Positions 14,501 to 23,094 of a stretch of DNA of 39,375 nt are shown in pieces. Position 1 is the first letter of the stretch; every line of letters starts with the position of its first letter. Under the pieces are notes generated by a model. The model did not search any database. It saw only the letters and a list, made by a program, of their open reading frames with translations, and was not told the origin of the DNA. The DNA is from DASTOB01 sp035720425. Its GTDB lineage: Bacteria > Chloroflexota > Limnocylindria > Limnocylindrales > CSP1-4. The stretch spans positions 1 through 39,375 of the forward strand of contig DASTOB010000057.1 of NCBI GenBank assembly GCA_035720425.1, written 5' to 3'. The translations under genes and the position numbers were made by a program.

Positions 14501-16726
14501 TCAGGAGGTCGACCCGGCCTCGCGGCGGCCCCAGCGACGCACGCCGACGCCGGCCAGCCAGCGGCGCATGACGGGCAGCCAGACCAGGCCGCCGGCGATC
14601 TGGGCAGCCACCGCGAGAGCGAGGAGCAGCCCGGGTACGGTCAGGACGAGCGCCGGCACGGCCCACTCGATGAGGACGCCGATGTCGCCGAACGAGGTGG
14701 TGAACAGGCCGTCGATCGTCCCGATTTCGATTGGTTCGACGTCGAACGTGTCGGCGCCGGGTGCGACCGGCGGCGGTCCGGCCGGGCCGGCCGCGATCGG
14801 ATCCTCGGTGCGGTCCGGTTCGTCCGAGCGATCCGGTTCGGCCGTCGGGTCCGGCTCCGGGTTCGGCCGCGGTGCGTCGGTTTCGCCCGGGTCCTGGCTG
14901 GGATCGAGCGTGGCGGATGGGGCCGCCGTTCGGGCCGGCGCCGGCGAGGCGGTCGGGCCAGGACTGGCCGACGGCGAGGCGGTCGCGACCGGACTTGGCG
15001 TGGCCGACGGAGCCGGGGTCGGGGTCGGCGCCGGCGTCGGTGTCGGGGTTGCGACCGGGGCGATCACGACGAGGGTGACGAGGGCGGGCGGCGACCAGTC
15101 CTCGCCGTCCCACGCCCGATACGAGAAGGCGTCGGCGCCGGAGTAGCCGGGCGTCGGGACGTAGGTGAAGGAGCCGTCTCCGGCGAGGCTCACGGTTCCC
15201 TGCGTTGGCGTCGTGAGCAGCGCGGCCGACAGCGGATCTCCGTCGAGATCGACGTCGTTGGCGAGCACGCCGGGTGCGGCGACGGTCCGGCTCGGGCCGG
15301 TCACCGTGTACGCGTCGTCGAGGGCGATCGGCGGCGTGTTCACAACGAGCAGCGCCACGGTCGCGACGGAGCTGTCGTCGATCCCATCGGTGACGTAGTA
15401 GGTGAATGCGTCGACGCCGACGAAGCCCGGGCTTGGCGAGTACGTCCAGCCGCCGTCCGACGCGAGCGCAAGCACGCCGCCGGACGGGCCCGTATCGAGG
15501 ACCGGAGTCAACGGGTCGAGGTCGGCGTCGACGTCGTTGGCGAGCACGCCCGGCGCCGCCACGATGTGCGGGACGTTCTTCAAAGTGGTCGCCGCGTCGT
15601 CGACGGCGATCGGCGGCGTGTTCGGGGTTGGCCCGACATCGATCGTGACGGTTGCGACGTTCGACAGGCTGCTTCCGTCGAAGGCCTGGTAGGTGAAGCC
15701 GTCCGTCCCGGTGAAGCCGACCGCAGGGACGTAGGTCAGCCCACCATCGGGTGCGAGGATCAGGCTCCCGTCGGTCACCCCGGTCACGAGGATCGCCGAC
15801 AACGGATCGCCATCGGCGTCCGTGTCGTTGACGAGGATCCCGGGTGCGGCGAGCGACAACGGCACGTTCTGCGTCGTGGAAAGGGCGTCCCCGGTCGCAA
15901 CGGGCACCGAATTCGGAGCTGCCTCCACGACCAGCGTGACCGTCGCCGGGGTAGAGGTCAGCGTCCCGTCCGACGCGACGTACGTGAACTGGTCCGTTCC
16001 GAGGAATCCCGTGTCCGGCGCGTAGCTGAACGAACCGTCCGCCGCGAGCACGAGGATGCCGCTCGCCGGCGGCGTGACGACGACCGCGGTGATCGGGTCG
16101 TCGTTCGGGTCGAGGTCGTTGCCGAGGACGCCGGGGGCGGCGACGACGAGGGTCGTGTTCGCGACGGCGGCGTACGCGTCGTCCACTGCGTCCGGTGGGG
16201 CGGCCGGGTCGATGACCGTGAACGTGGCGCTTACCGGGCCGGCAAACGATGCCTGGCAGTCGGCATTGGTGAACGCCGTGGCGGCCCAGGCCGCCGATCC
16301 GGCCGCCGTTCCGGTCACCTCGATGTCGAACGACGCGGTCTCGGGCTGGCTGCCGCCGATGATCCGGTCGTTCAGGGTGGCGGCCTGGAGCGTCAGCGTG
16401 TCGTCGGCAAAAACCCCGGCCCACGTCTTGCCGTTCGAGGCGGCCACGAACGACACGCCGTCGACCCGCGTGAGCAACGGGATGCTGATGACCGCACAGC
16501 CGAGCGGCCCGCCACCGCCCCCGTTCGTGGAGGTGTTCGTGACGTCGACGCGCACCGTCGTCGTCACACCCAGCTCGAGCGTGCGGGGCGACGGCTCGAG
16601 GGTCCAGGACTGGGTCGCCAGCGTCGCCGATGGCAGCACGGCCCCCACGACGACCGCGATCGTCAGCAGGAGCAGGACGCGGCGCCCGGACGGCCGGCGA
16701 GCCGGGCTCCGGTTCCCTGGGACCAT
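14501..16726 (-). CDS. Surface protein with four cadherin/Ig-like repeats, Pro-rich stalk and C-terminal anchor
   Basis: 741 residues. Residues ~17-38 form a signal peptide (VLLLLTIAVVVGAVLP). Residues 40-172 form a beta-rich domain with a Cys pair (C77, C157), like DUF11-type modules. Four tandem repeats of ~92 residues follow (about 174-554), each with APGVLANDxDxDGDPL, then DGSFTYxPxxGFxGxDxFTY and a closing DG. These are the cadherin-like or Ig-like repeats of bacterial adhesins, whose Asp-rich loops may bind calcium. A Pro/Thr/Ser then Asp/Glu/Pro-rich stalk spans ~558-660. A hydrophobic segment near 687-718 precedes a basic tail, so the protein should be anchored in the membrane with the repeats outside. 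It starts 8 bases after the c-di-GMP-type gene, suggesting coexpression. Confidence 0.85.
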   Translation of the reverse strand: MVPGNRSPARRPSGRRVLLLLTIAVVVGAVLPSATLATQSWTLEPSPRTLELGVTTTVRVDVTNTSTNGGGGGPLGCAVISIPLLTRVDGVSFVAASNGKTWAGVFADDTLTLQAATLNDRIIGGSQPETASFDIEVTGTAAGSAAWAATAFTNADCQASFAGPVSATFTVIDPAAPPDAVDDAYAAVANTTLVVAAPGVLGNDLDPNDDPITAVVVTPPASGILVLAADGSFSYAPDTGFLGTDQFTYVASDGTLTSTPATVTLVVEAAPNSVPVATGDALSTTQNVPLSLAAPGILVNDTDADGDPLSAILVTGVTDGSLILAPDGGLTYVPAVGFTGTDGFTYQAFDGSSLSNVATVTIDVGPTPNTPPIAVDDAATTLKNVPHIVAAPGVLANDVDADLDPLTPVLDTGPSGGVLALASDGGWTYSPSPGFVGVDAFTYYVTDGIDDSSVATVALLVVNTPPIALDDAYTVTGPSRTVAAPGVLANDVDLDGDPLSAALLTTPTQGTVSLAGDGSFTYVPTPGYSGADAFSYRAWDGEDWSPPALVTLVVIAPVATPTPTPAPTPTPAPSATPSPVATASPSASPGPTASPAPARTAAPSATLDPSQDPGETDAPRPNPEPDPTAEPDRSDEPDRTEDPIAAGPAGPPPVAPGADTFDVEPIEIGTIDGLFTTSFGDIGVLIEWAVPALVLTVPGLLLALAVAAQIAGGLVWLPVMRRWLAGVGVRRWGRREAGSTS
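15065..16207 (-). repeat. Four tandem ~280-bp cadherin-like coding repeats
   Basis: Encodes residues 174-554 of the surface protein as four units of roughly 270-285 bases. They share the APGxLxNDxDxDxDPLT and GFxGxDxFTYxxxDG signatures but are clearly diverged at DNA level, so this is an old expansion. Recombination between units could still change repeat number. Confidence 0.8.
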
Positions 16727-16734
16727 CGCCGTGA

Positions 16735-18570
16735 TCAGGCGACCCGGCGGCGCGGCGTCCAGAGCGAGGCGCTCGGCGCGTCCGCCCCCGGCAACGGCGG
16801 ATCGGCCGCCGTCTCGATACCGCCGACGAAGGCGCGCACGAGCGCCCCGTCGAGCTGGCTCTCGGCCGCATCCTCGAGCCGCTTCAGCGCCTCGCGCACG
16901 TCGAGCGCCTTGCGGTACGGGCGGGTCGTCGTCATCGCCGAGAACGCGTCGCCGACGGCGAGGATGCGGGCGATGAGCGGGATCTCCTCGCCCTCGAGAC
17001 GATCGAGGTAGCCCGCGCCGTCCCAGCGCTCGTGGTGATGGCGGATGCCGGCCCGGACGACGTCGATGTCCGGGACATCGCGGACGATCATGTCGCCGAG
17101 TGCGACGTGCTGCTTCACGACCTCGTACTCGTCGGGGGTCAGCCGGCCGGGCTTGCGCAGGATCGGGTCCGGAATGCCGATCTTGCCGACGTCGTGGAGC
17201 AGCCCGGCGAGATGGATCGACCGAACGACCTCCGGGTCGAGTCCGATGCGCTCGGCGAGGAAGACCGCGTACCGGGCGACGTCCTCGGAGTGGCGCTTTG
17301 TATAGCGGTCCTTCGTGTCGACGGCGAAGACGAGGCCCTGGAGAACGTCGAAGCTCGATGCCGCCCGGGCATCCTCCTCGTCCGCTCGTGCGCCGGCGAC
17401 GATGACCCGATCGCCGCCGCTCGCCTTGGCCTCCTCGAGCGCGCGCGCGGTCGCAGCGAGCAGGACCGTCACGGATGAGCCGTGCTCGGGGTACGTGCAG
17501 ATGCCGCCGCTCACGGTCACCGGCAGCCGCTCGGTGGACTCGAACTGGAGGCTGAGGTCGACGAGCGCCGTGCGGAGGCGATCGACCGCCGGCTCGAGTT
17601 CGACGACACCGTCCGCCGGCGCGATGAGCAGGAACTCGTCGGGACCGTAGCGCCCAAGCACGATCGAGTCGGGGAGTCCCCGCTGGAGCACGTCGACGAC
17701 GGCGATGAGTGCGTCGTCGCCGGCGCGATGGCCGTGGTTGTCGTTGAGGAGCCGGAAGTTGTCGACGTCGACGAGGGCGACGCCGAGCGTCGTCCCGTCG
17801 CCCCGGGCGCGCTCCAGCTCGACGGCAAGGTGGGCGACGAGTGCGCCGTGGTTGAGCGTGCCGGTCAATGGATCGAGGCGCGTCGATTCGACGAGTGCGT
17901 TCGTCTGACGCGTCAGGCGGGCCTGGGCGGAGCGGAAGACGAGGAACAGGAGCGCCGCGGCAACCAGACCGGCCGACAGGGTCAGCAGGACGATGTCGCG
18001 TCGGACCGCATCGAGGTGGGCGAGGATCGGCTCGCCGTCGCGCCAGATGCCGAGAACGGCACGCACGTCACCGTCCGCGACGATGGGCAGGACCTCGCGG
18101 AGGAGGCTCGACGCGGGGAGACCCGGCGGCAGGGTGGCGCCGCCATCGGGCTCCACGAACCCAACCTGCGCCGCGCCGGACCGCGCGGCGGCGAACGCGG
18201 GGTCGACCGGACCGGCGGCGCCGCGGCGATCTCCGTCGCTCGAAGCGAGGATCGTTCCGTCCGGCAGACGCAACTCGACGAGCAGGATCTCGCCGCCACG
18301 CTCGAGCGTGGCTAGCTGGACCTCGAGCCGGTCGAGCTCGGCATCGGTCGCCCCACCGGGCTCCAGGAGACGTAGCGCTACGTTGGCATTGACGAAGGCA
18401 CGGGCGGTCGCCGAGTCGCTGCCCACGATCGCGTTGAGCGTCGACGTCGAGAAGTGTGCGGAAACCATGACCGCCTGTGCCGTCGCGGTGATCCCCACGA
18501 GCGCGATGAACACGCCGTACACGAGGATGAGCAGGATCGGTCGACGGACGCCGGGCTGCGATCCGAACAC
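16735..18570 (-). CDS. Membrane sensor with GGDEF (GPDEF) and HD-GYP domains
   Basis: About 611 residues from a GTG with GAGAGG upstream. TM1 (11-35) and TM2 (~193-213) flank an extracytoplasmic sensor region. A GGDEF domain (~228-395) has its signature as GPDEF at 309-313, so the second glycine is lost and cyclase activity is doubtful. It may bind GTP or regulate. An HD-GYP domain (~405-585) has KRHSEDVA, LLHDVGKIGIPD (HD at 459-460) and HHHERWDGAGYL, with GYL instead of GYP, followed by RPYR. The metal ligands look intact, so c-di-GMP hydrolysis is plausible. The frame stays open back to 18843, but that extension is the antisense of the tRNA-Ser gene and is rejected. The next gene downstream is the surface protein, a plausible output. 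Confidence 0.9.
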   Translation of the reverse strand: MFGSQPGVRRPILLILVYGVFIALVGITATAQAVMVSAHFSTSTLNAIVGSDSATARAFVNANVALRLLEPGGATDAELDRLEVQLATLERGGEILLVELRLPDGTILASSDGDRRGAAGPVDPAFAAARSGAAQVGFVEPDGGATLPPGLPASSLLREVLPIVADGDVRAVLGIWRDGEPILAHLDAVRRDIVLLTLSAGLVAAALLFLVFRSAQARLTRQTNALVESTRLDPLTGTLNHGALVAHLAVELERARGDGTTLGVALVDVDNFRLLNDNHGHRAGDDALIAVVDVLQRGLPDSIVLGRYGPDEFLLIAPADGVVELEPAVDRLRTALVDLSLQFESTERLPVTVSGGICTYPEHGSSVTVLLAATARALEEAKASGGDRVIVAGARADEEDARAASSFDVLQGLVFAVDTKDRYTKRHSEDVARYAVFLAERIGLDPEVVRSIHLAGLLHDVGKIGIPDPILRKPGRLTPDEYEVVKQHVALGDMIVRDVPDIDVVRAGIRHHHERWDGAGYLDRLEGEEIPLIARILAVGDAFSAMTTTRPYRKALDVREALKRLEDAAESQLDGALVRAFVGGIETAADPPLPGADAPSASLWTPRRRVA

Positions 18571-18696
18571 GTCGGAACTGGCCTCTCGATGCGGGCTGCG
18601 GTGACGCGAGGAAGCGTATGGTCCGGAGCGGTGCGGTCCTACCGGACGATGGTCAGGGACGCGGTGGGCCGAACGGGTGGTGCGTCCGGGCGCTGC

Positions 18697-18702
18697 TATC
18701 CT
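18697..18702 (+). promoter_or_regulatory. Putative -10 element of the tRNA-Ser gene
   Basis: TATCCT lies 12 bases upstream of the tRNA 5' end, at a spacing that leaves a short leader for RNase P. No recognisable -35. Confidence 0.5.
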
Positions 18703-18714
18703 GTCGCCGGCCGC

Positions 18715-18803
<89 letters not shown>

Positions 18804-18861
18804 GTCTGCTACCGAATCGGCCACCACCGGCGCGAAGGCGCACGTGGTCGGCTGGCCGCGG

Positions 18862-20169
18862 TCACTCTGCCGTTGAGGCCCCGATCCGCTCGACGCCCAG
18901 GTACGGGCGAAGCACCTCCGGCACGACCACCGATCCGTCCTCTCGCTGGTACGTCTCGAGGAGCGCGGCGACGACGCGCGCGAGGGCCAGGCCGGAACCG
19001 TTGAGCGTGTGGACGAGCTCCGGCTTGGCCCCTGGTTCCGCGCGGAACCGGATCGCCATCCGGCGAGCCTGGTAGTCGCGGAAGTTCGAGCACGAGCTGA
19101 CCTCGAGCCAGCGCTCGACACCCGGCGCCCACGCCTCGAGGTCGTACTTGCGGGCCTGCACGAAGCCCATCTCGCGCGTGCTCATGAGGACGACCCGGTA
19201 GGCCAGCCCGAGGCGCTGAAGGAGGGCCTCGGCACGTCCCGTCATCCACTCGAGCGCGGCATCCGAATCCTCCGGCCGCTCGAAGAGGACCATCTCGACC
19301 TTGTCGAACTGGTGGACTCGGAGGATGCCCCGGGTGTCCTTGCCCGCGGCCCCGGCCTCGCGCCGGAAGCATGGGGTGTAGGCCGCGTAGCGGATCGGCA
19401 GGTCGGCGGCCTCGAGGATCTCGTCGCGATGGAGGTTCGTGACCGGGACCTCGGCGGTCGGCACGAGGTAGAGCTCGTCGCGGGTCACGACGTACATCTG
19501 GTCTTCCTTGTCGGGGATCTGACCTGTTCCCCGGGCCGATGCGGTGTTGACGACGGCCGGTGGCCAGATCTCGGTCATGCCGTTCTCGCGGGCATGGACG
19601 TCGAGGAACCAGCTGATGAGGGATCGCTGGAGCGTGGATCCGAGCCCCCGGTAGACGGGAAAACCGGAGCCGGTGATCTTCGCCCCGCGCGCGTTGTCGA
19701 TGATCCCGAGCGCCTCGGCAACGTCCCAGTGCGGCCGGCGCTCCCAGGTGGCGTCCCCGTCGCCGGCCTGGCGCGGGAGCGGGTCGCCCCAGGCTCGAAC
19801 CGTGACGTTCGCCTCCTCGCCGCCGACGGGCACGTCTGGGTCGGCCGGGTTGGGGATCCGAAGGAGCAGATCCTCGAGCTGCGACTCGATCGTCTCGAGG
19901 CGGGCCTGGCGATCCGCGATCCGGGCTCCGAGGTCGCGGGCCTCCGCGCGCAGCGCCTTCGTGTCGCCGCCGGCCCGCAGGGACGCGGCGACCTCCGCGC
20001 TCTTGCGCTTGAGATCCGCCCGGAGCGAATCCGCACCGGCCTGCACCCGCCGCCGTTCCGCGTCCAGCTGCAGCGCGGCGTCGACGAGCGATGGGTCCTC
20101 CCCCTTGTCGATCGCCCCCTTGCGGATGACATCCGGCTCGTCACGGAGCCGCTGGAGTCCCACGCTCAC
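18862..20169 (-). CDS. serS: Seryl-tRNA synthetase
   Basis: 435 residues, class II aminoacyl-tRNA synthetase charging tRNA-Ser. Residues ~28-105 form the charged coiled-coil arm that contacts the long variable arm of tRNA-Ser. Motif 2 is TPCFRREAGAAGKDTRG, with HQFDKVEM after it. VSSCSNFRDYQARRM and the motif 3 region HTLNGSGLALARVVAALLE are present. I chose the GTG (MSVGLQRLRDEPD) because GGAGG lies 6 bases upstream and it overlaps the lysS stop by 4 bases. The longer frame upstream is a shadow of lysS. Third gene of a greA-lysS-serS unit, facing its cognate tRNA gene. Confidence 0.97.
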   Translation of the reverse strand: MSVGLQRLRDEPDVIRKGAIDKGEDPSLVDAALQLDAERRRVQAGADSLRADLKRKSAEVAASLRAGGDTKALRAEARDLGARIADRQARLETIESQLEDLLLRIPNPADPDVPVGGEEANVTVRAWGDPLPRQAGDGDATWERRPHWDVAEALGIIDNARGAKITGSGFPVYRGLGSTLQRSLISWFLDVHARENGMTEIWPPAVVNTASARGTGQIPDKEDQMYVVTRDELYLVPTAEVPVTNLHRDEILEAADLPIRYAAYTPCFRREAGAAGKDTRGILRVHQFDKVEMVLFERPEDSDAALEWMTGRAEALLQRLGLAYRVVLMSTREMGFVQARKYDLEAWAPGVERWLEVSSCSNFRDYQARRMAIRFRAEPGAKPELVHTLNGSGLALARVVAALLETYQREDGSVVVPEVLRPYLGVERIGASTAE

Positions 20170-21848
20170 GCCGCACCTCCGCTGGCCGTCGCGGCTGCCT
20201 CGCGCAACCGCTCGATGACGAATTCCGGTTGGTACGGCGCGAGGATCCAGCCGGCGCGGGGTCCATTGTCGCGCCCCAGGAACGCCCGGTAGAGGGTGGT
20301 GAACGCCCGCCTCGCGTCGAGCTCGGTTGACGTCGCCGTGTCGAAGATGGCCGCCTGCCATGCGTCGCCCGTCGCCGGCCATCGCTCGGCGAGACGATCC
20401 GCCAGGGCGGCCGCGAACCGGCGCTGCTCCGGGTCGAGGCTGCGCGCCTCGTCGGGCACGTCGTCGGTGTGGACGGTGATGCGGTAGCGCTCCGGCGCAT
20501 ACGTCGGGAGCCAGTTCCCGACGGCCTGCTCGCGCTCGTCGAGGATCTCGAGCTCTCGCGCCGACAGCGGCGCGCCCTTCTCGGCCTCGAGCAGACGCAG
20601 GTATCCGGCCCGGTCGCTGCCCACCGGCGACTGGACCAGGAGGGCGAGGTGGAGGAAGGCCGGCCGGAAGGCCGCTGCCTCCGCGGCGACGTCCGCCGTT
20701 GGCGAGAGCAGCGCGTATCGAAAGACGTGCTCGTATCCGGCCGGCAGCTCGCCCTTCACCTCGCGCCCGGCCGTCGCCGCCGCCAGTCGGTCGAACTCGT
20801 CGAACAGGCGCGGGATCGCGTCCGTCCCGACCGGGTCGAACTCGATGGCCTGGTTCGGTCGGGGCCGAACGAAGAGGAGACGGAGTTGCTCAGGCGGGAT
20901 GACGTCGGCCATCTCGTGGGCGGCGGCGCCCCGACCCTTCGAGGTCGACATCTTGCGGCCGCCGATGTTGAGGAACTCATAGGCGACGTTCCGCGGTGGC
21001 TCGCGCTCGAACACCTCGCGCGCGATCGCGTCGGACCGGTCGCGCGACCCGCCGGCCGTCGAGAGGTCCTTGCCGCACGGCTCGATCGTGACCCCGAAAT
21101 ACGACCACTGGGCGGCCCACTCCAGGTTCCACGGCAGCTTGGCGCGACCCCCGAACGGGGACACCCAGCCGCTCTGACCGCACCCATGCGCCCACGCGAC
21201 GAGGTCCGGCCGGCATTCGTACCAGACCCGCTCGCCGTCCCACTTCGTGACGATCGTCGTGCCGACCTTGCCGCAGGTTTCGCAGATCACGCTGATCGGG
21301 TGCCACGTGTCGGGGTGGCGCACGTTCGCGACCCGCCGGTAGATGTCACGGACGCGGTCGGCCCGGTCCAGGGCGAGTCGGATGTACGGATCGAGGTCGC
21401 CCGTGGGGTAGATCTCGCTCATCCAGTAGTAGCGGTCCGGGTGGATGCCGAGCCCGGCGAACGTGTCGATGAAGACCTGGGCGTGATGGCGCGCGTACGA
21501 CGCGTGGCCGTCGGGTTGCTGGTCCGGGATGTGGGCGAGCGGCCTGCCCATCGCCGCCTCCACCGCGTCGGCCGTCAGGAGCGCCTGGGCATCCATCGGG
21601 TCGAGATCGTCGACCCCGTACAGGAAGGTGGTTTCGATGCCGTTCGCGCGCAGCGCGCGGGCGATGACGTCGACGAGGACGGGCCCGCGGAGGCTACCGA
21701 CGTGGACGGTGCCGGACGGCGTCTTGGAGTCGTTGACGACCTGCGGTCCGCTGACGCTCGCCGCCAGCTCGTCGGCCCAATCCAATCCTCGGGCCGATGG
21801 CGTCGCGGAGCTCCGCCTCGGACCTCGGAGAGCGGGTGCAGGCTCCAC
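20166..21848 (-). CDS. lysS: Class I lysyl-tRNA synthetase (archaeal-type LysRS1)
   Basis: 560 residues with a class I Rossmann catalytic core, unlike the usual bacterial class II LysRS. The HIGH-like motif is TPSGTVHVGS (HVGS at 49-52) and KMSKS is KMSTSKG at 299-305. In between are cysteine pairs CETC (189-192) and C212/C223, a possible zinc knuckle, and WDGERVWYECRP. The C-terminal half is helical, as in LysRS1 anticodon domains. The enzyme charges tRNA-Lys; no class II lysS is seen here. The GTG at 21848 is the first start in frame, 16 bases after greA. LysRS1 is found in archaea and scattered bacteria, so an ancient transfer is likely, though codon use matches neighbours. Confidence 0.94.
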   Translation of the reverse strand: MEPAPALRGPRRSSATPSARGLDWADELAASVSGPQVVNDSKTPSGTVHVGSLRGPVLVDVIARALRANGIETTFLYGVDDLDPMDAQALLTADAVEAAMGRPLAHIPDQQPDGHASYARHHAQVFIDTFAGLGIHPDRYYWMSEIYPTGDLDPYIRLALDRADRVRDIYRRVANVRHPDTWHPISVICETCGKVGTTIVTKWDGERVWYECRPDLVAWAHGCGQSGWVSPFGGRAKLPWNLEWAAQWSYFGVTIEPCGKDLSTAGGSRDRSDAIAREVFEREPPRNVAYEFLNIGGRKMSTSKGRGAAAHEMADVIPPEQLRLLFVRPRPNQAIEFDPVGTDAIPRLFDEFDRLAAATAGREVKGELPAGYEHVFRYALLSPTADVAAEAAAFRPAFLHLALLVQSPVGSDRAGYLRLLEAEKGAPLSARELEILDEREQAVGNWLPTYAPERYRITVHTDDVPDEARSLDPEQRRFAAALADRLAERWPATGDAWQAAIFDTATSTELDARRAFTTLYRAFLGRDNGPRAGWILAPYQPEFVIERLREAAATASGGAA

Positions 21849-21864
21849 GTGGAGGGTGGTGCTC

Positions 21865-22329
21865 CTATCGAATGCCGACGATCTTGTACGTGAAGTCGCC
21901 GGCCGGGACGCGGACGACGATCTTCTCGCCCTTCTTCTTTCCGAGCAGCGCGCGCCCGACCGGGCTCTCGTTCGAGATCCGCCCTTCGGTCGGCTTCGCT
22001 TCTGCCGACCCGACGATCGTGAACGTCTCGGCGCCGTCCTGGCTCTCGACGCTGACGGTGGAGCCGATCTGGACGTGATCGGTGGAGTGGTTCTCGTCGA
22101 TGATAGTCGCGTTCTTGATCAGCGCCTCGAGCGACTGGATCTTGCCTTCCACGAAGGCCTGCTCGTTCTTCGCGTCCTCGTACTCGGCGTTCTCCGACAG
22201 GTCGCCGTGCTCCTTCGCATCGTGGATGCGCTGGGCGACTTCGGGCCGCTTGACCGTGACCAGTTCGTCAAGATCGGCGCGCAGCTTCTCGAGGCCGTCC
22301 TTGGACAGGTAGGTGGGCTTCGTGTTCAC
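21865..22329 (-). CDS. greA: Transcription elongation factor GreA
   Basis: 154 residues, full length. GreA enters the RNA polymerase secondary channel and stimulates cleavage of backtracked RNA. The N-terminal coiled coil carries the acidic tip GDLSENAEYEDAKNEQ with D43 and E46. The C-terminal FKBP-like domain has VQIGSTVSVE, ISNESPVGRALLGKKKGE and FTYKIVGI. The start is GTG (MNTKPTYLSKDG) with only a weak purine-rich site upstream. It heads a greA-lysS-serS unit, and the 117-base leader contains a strong terminator-like hairpin, suggesting attenuation. Confidence 0.97.
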   Translation of the reverse strand: MNTKPTYLSKDGLEKLRADLDELVTVKRPEVAQRIHDAKEHGDLSENAEYEDAKNEQAFVEGKIQSLEALIKNATIIDENHSTDHVQIGSTVSVESQDGAETFTIVGSAEAKPTEGRISNESPVGRALLGKKKGEKIVVRVPAGDFTYKIVGIR

Positions 22330-22390
22330 GCGGGTCTCGCCCCCGATCAGGGTTCGGTGGTCCGCCGACCGGGTCGGACGACCGGCGGTG

Positions 22391-22440
22391 AATAAAGGAA
22401 AGAACTCCAGGCGTCCGCGGTCGTCGCGCGCCTGAAGTTC
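22391..22440 (-). terminator. Attenuator-like terminator in the greA leader
   Basis: On the minus strand GAACUUCAGGCG pairs with CGCCUGGAGUUC (12 bp, one G-U). The loop contains a further CGCG-ACGAC-CGCG stem, and UUUCCUUUAUU follows. It begins about 6 bases after the predicted transcription start and ends ~60 bases before greA. The plus strand has no T-run here, so it acts only on greA-directed transcription. A short terminated leader RNA of ~55 nt is expected. Confidence 0.75.
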
Positions 22441-22452
22441 GAGCCGGCGCGT

Positions 22453-22481
22453 ATCCTAGCCCGCCCCCTGACGGGTGTCAA
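22453..22481 (-). promoter_or_regulatory. Strong sigma70-like promoter of greA-lysS-serS
   Basis: TTGACA (22476-22481) and TAGGAT (22453-22458) on the minus strand are separated by exactly 17 bases, the best promoter match in the window. The start is predicted near 22446. Confidence 0.8.
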
Positions 22482-22596
22482 AGCCCGCCCGGGGCAGGGC
22501 GCGCCCAGACGCTGCGATGACGGAGGCCTGCACAATCGCTCGTCGAGGCTTGTGGGCGCCAGTGCTCGGTGCCGGTCTCGTGGGGAGGGAACGGCC

Positions 22597-23082
22597 ATGC
22601 GCCGACTCATTGCTGCCGCCGTGTGCGCGGTGTTGTTGTCCGGTCTGGCGGTGGGGTCCCTGTTCGCGGCCAAGCCGACGAAGTTCGTCATCGACATCAG
22701 CGACCCGGAGTTCATCGCCGGCGGCGAAGCGCAGGTGTCGACCGCCTGCGGCTTCCCGATCGACCTCGAGGCGTCGGGCCACATCATCGTTCACCTGTTC
22801 GACGGCCACCCCCGGCTCATCGAGATCGACAACTACCGGATGTTCCAGACGTACTCGGCGAACGGGAAGACCGTGGTCGTCCGGCCCGACGCCGGCCCGG
22901 ACATCGTGTGGGTGGGCCGCGATGGCGACGTGTATCTCGCGATCACCGGGCGACCGATCACCGGCAGCGGCGTCATCGGCCGGACGGTCATCAACCTCGA
23001 CACCGGCGAGCTCGTCTCGAGCACCGGGAACGACGTGGGCGATTTCATCGAGGGTCTGTGCGCGGCCCTGGCCGACGACTAG
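22597..23082 (+). CDS. Secreted protein of unknown function
   Basis: 161 residues, not recognised. A classic signal peptide (MRRLIAAAVCAVLLSGLAVG, then SLFAA) ends near residue 26. The mature part is a small beta-rich domain (FVIDISDPEFIAGGEAQVST... HIIVHLFDGHPRLIEIDNYR) with a repeated glycine/threonine pattern toward the end (TGRPITGSGVIGRTVINLDTG). Cysteines sit at about 49 and 154 of the precursor, which could form a disulfide. ATG 22597 follows GGGGAGGGA at good spacing; an upstream in-frame ATG at 22552 lacks support. The gene is divergent from greA and convergent with argR. No function assigned. Confidence 0.8.
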   Translation: MRRLIAAAVCAVLLSGLAVGSLFAAKPTKFVIDISDPEFIAGGEAQVSTACGFPIDLEASGHIIVHLFDGHPRLIEIDNYRMFQTYSANGKTVVVRPDAGPDIVWVGRDGDVYLAITGRPITGSGVIGRTVINLDTGELVSSTGNDVGDFIEGLCAALADD

Positions 23083-23094
23083 GACGGGGGCGAG

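Noticed and set aside
15065..16207. Repeat region considered as CRISPR or a satellite
   Set aside because: The periodicity is coding (~92 residues), DNA identity between units is low, and the units encode cadherin-like domains.
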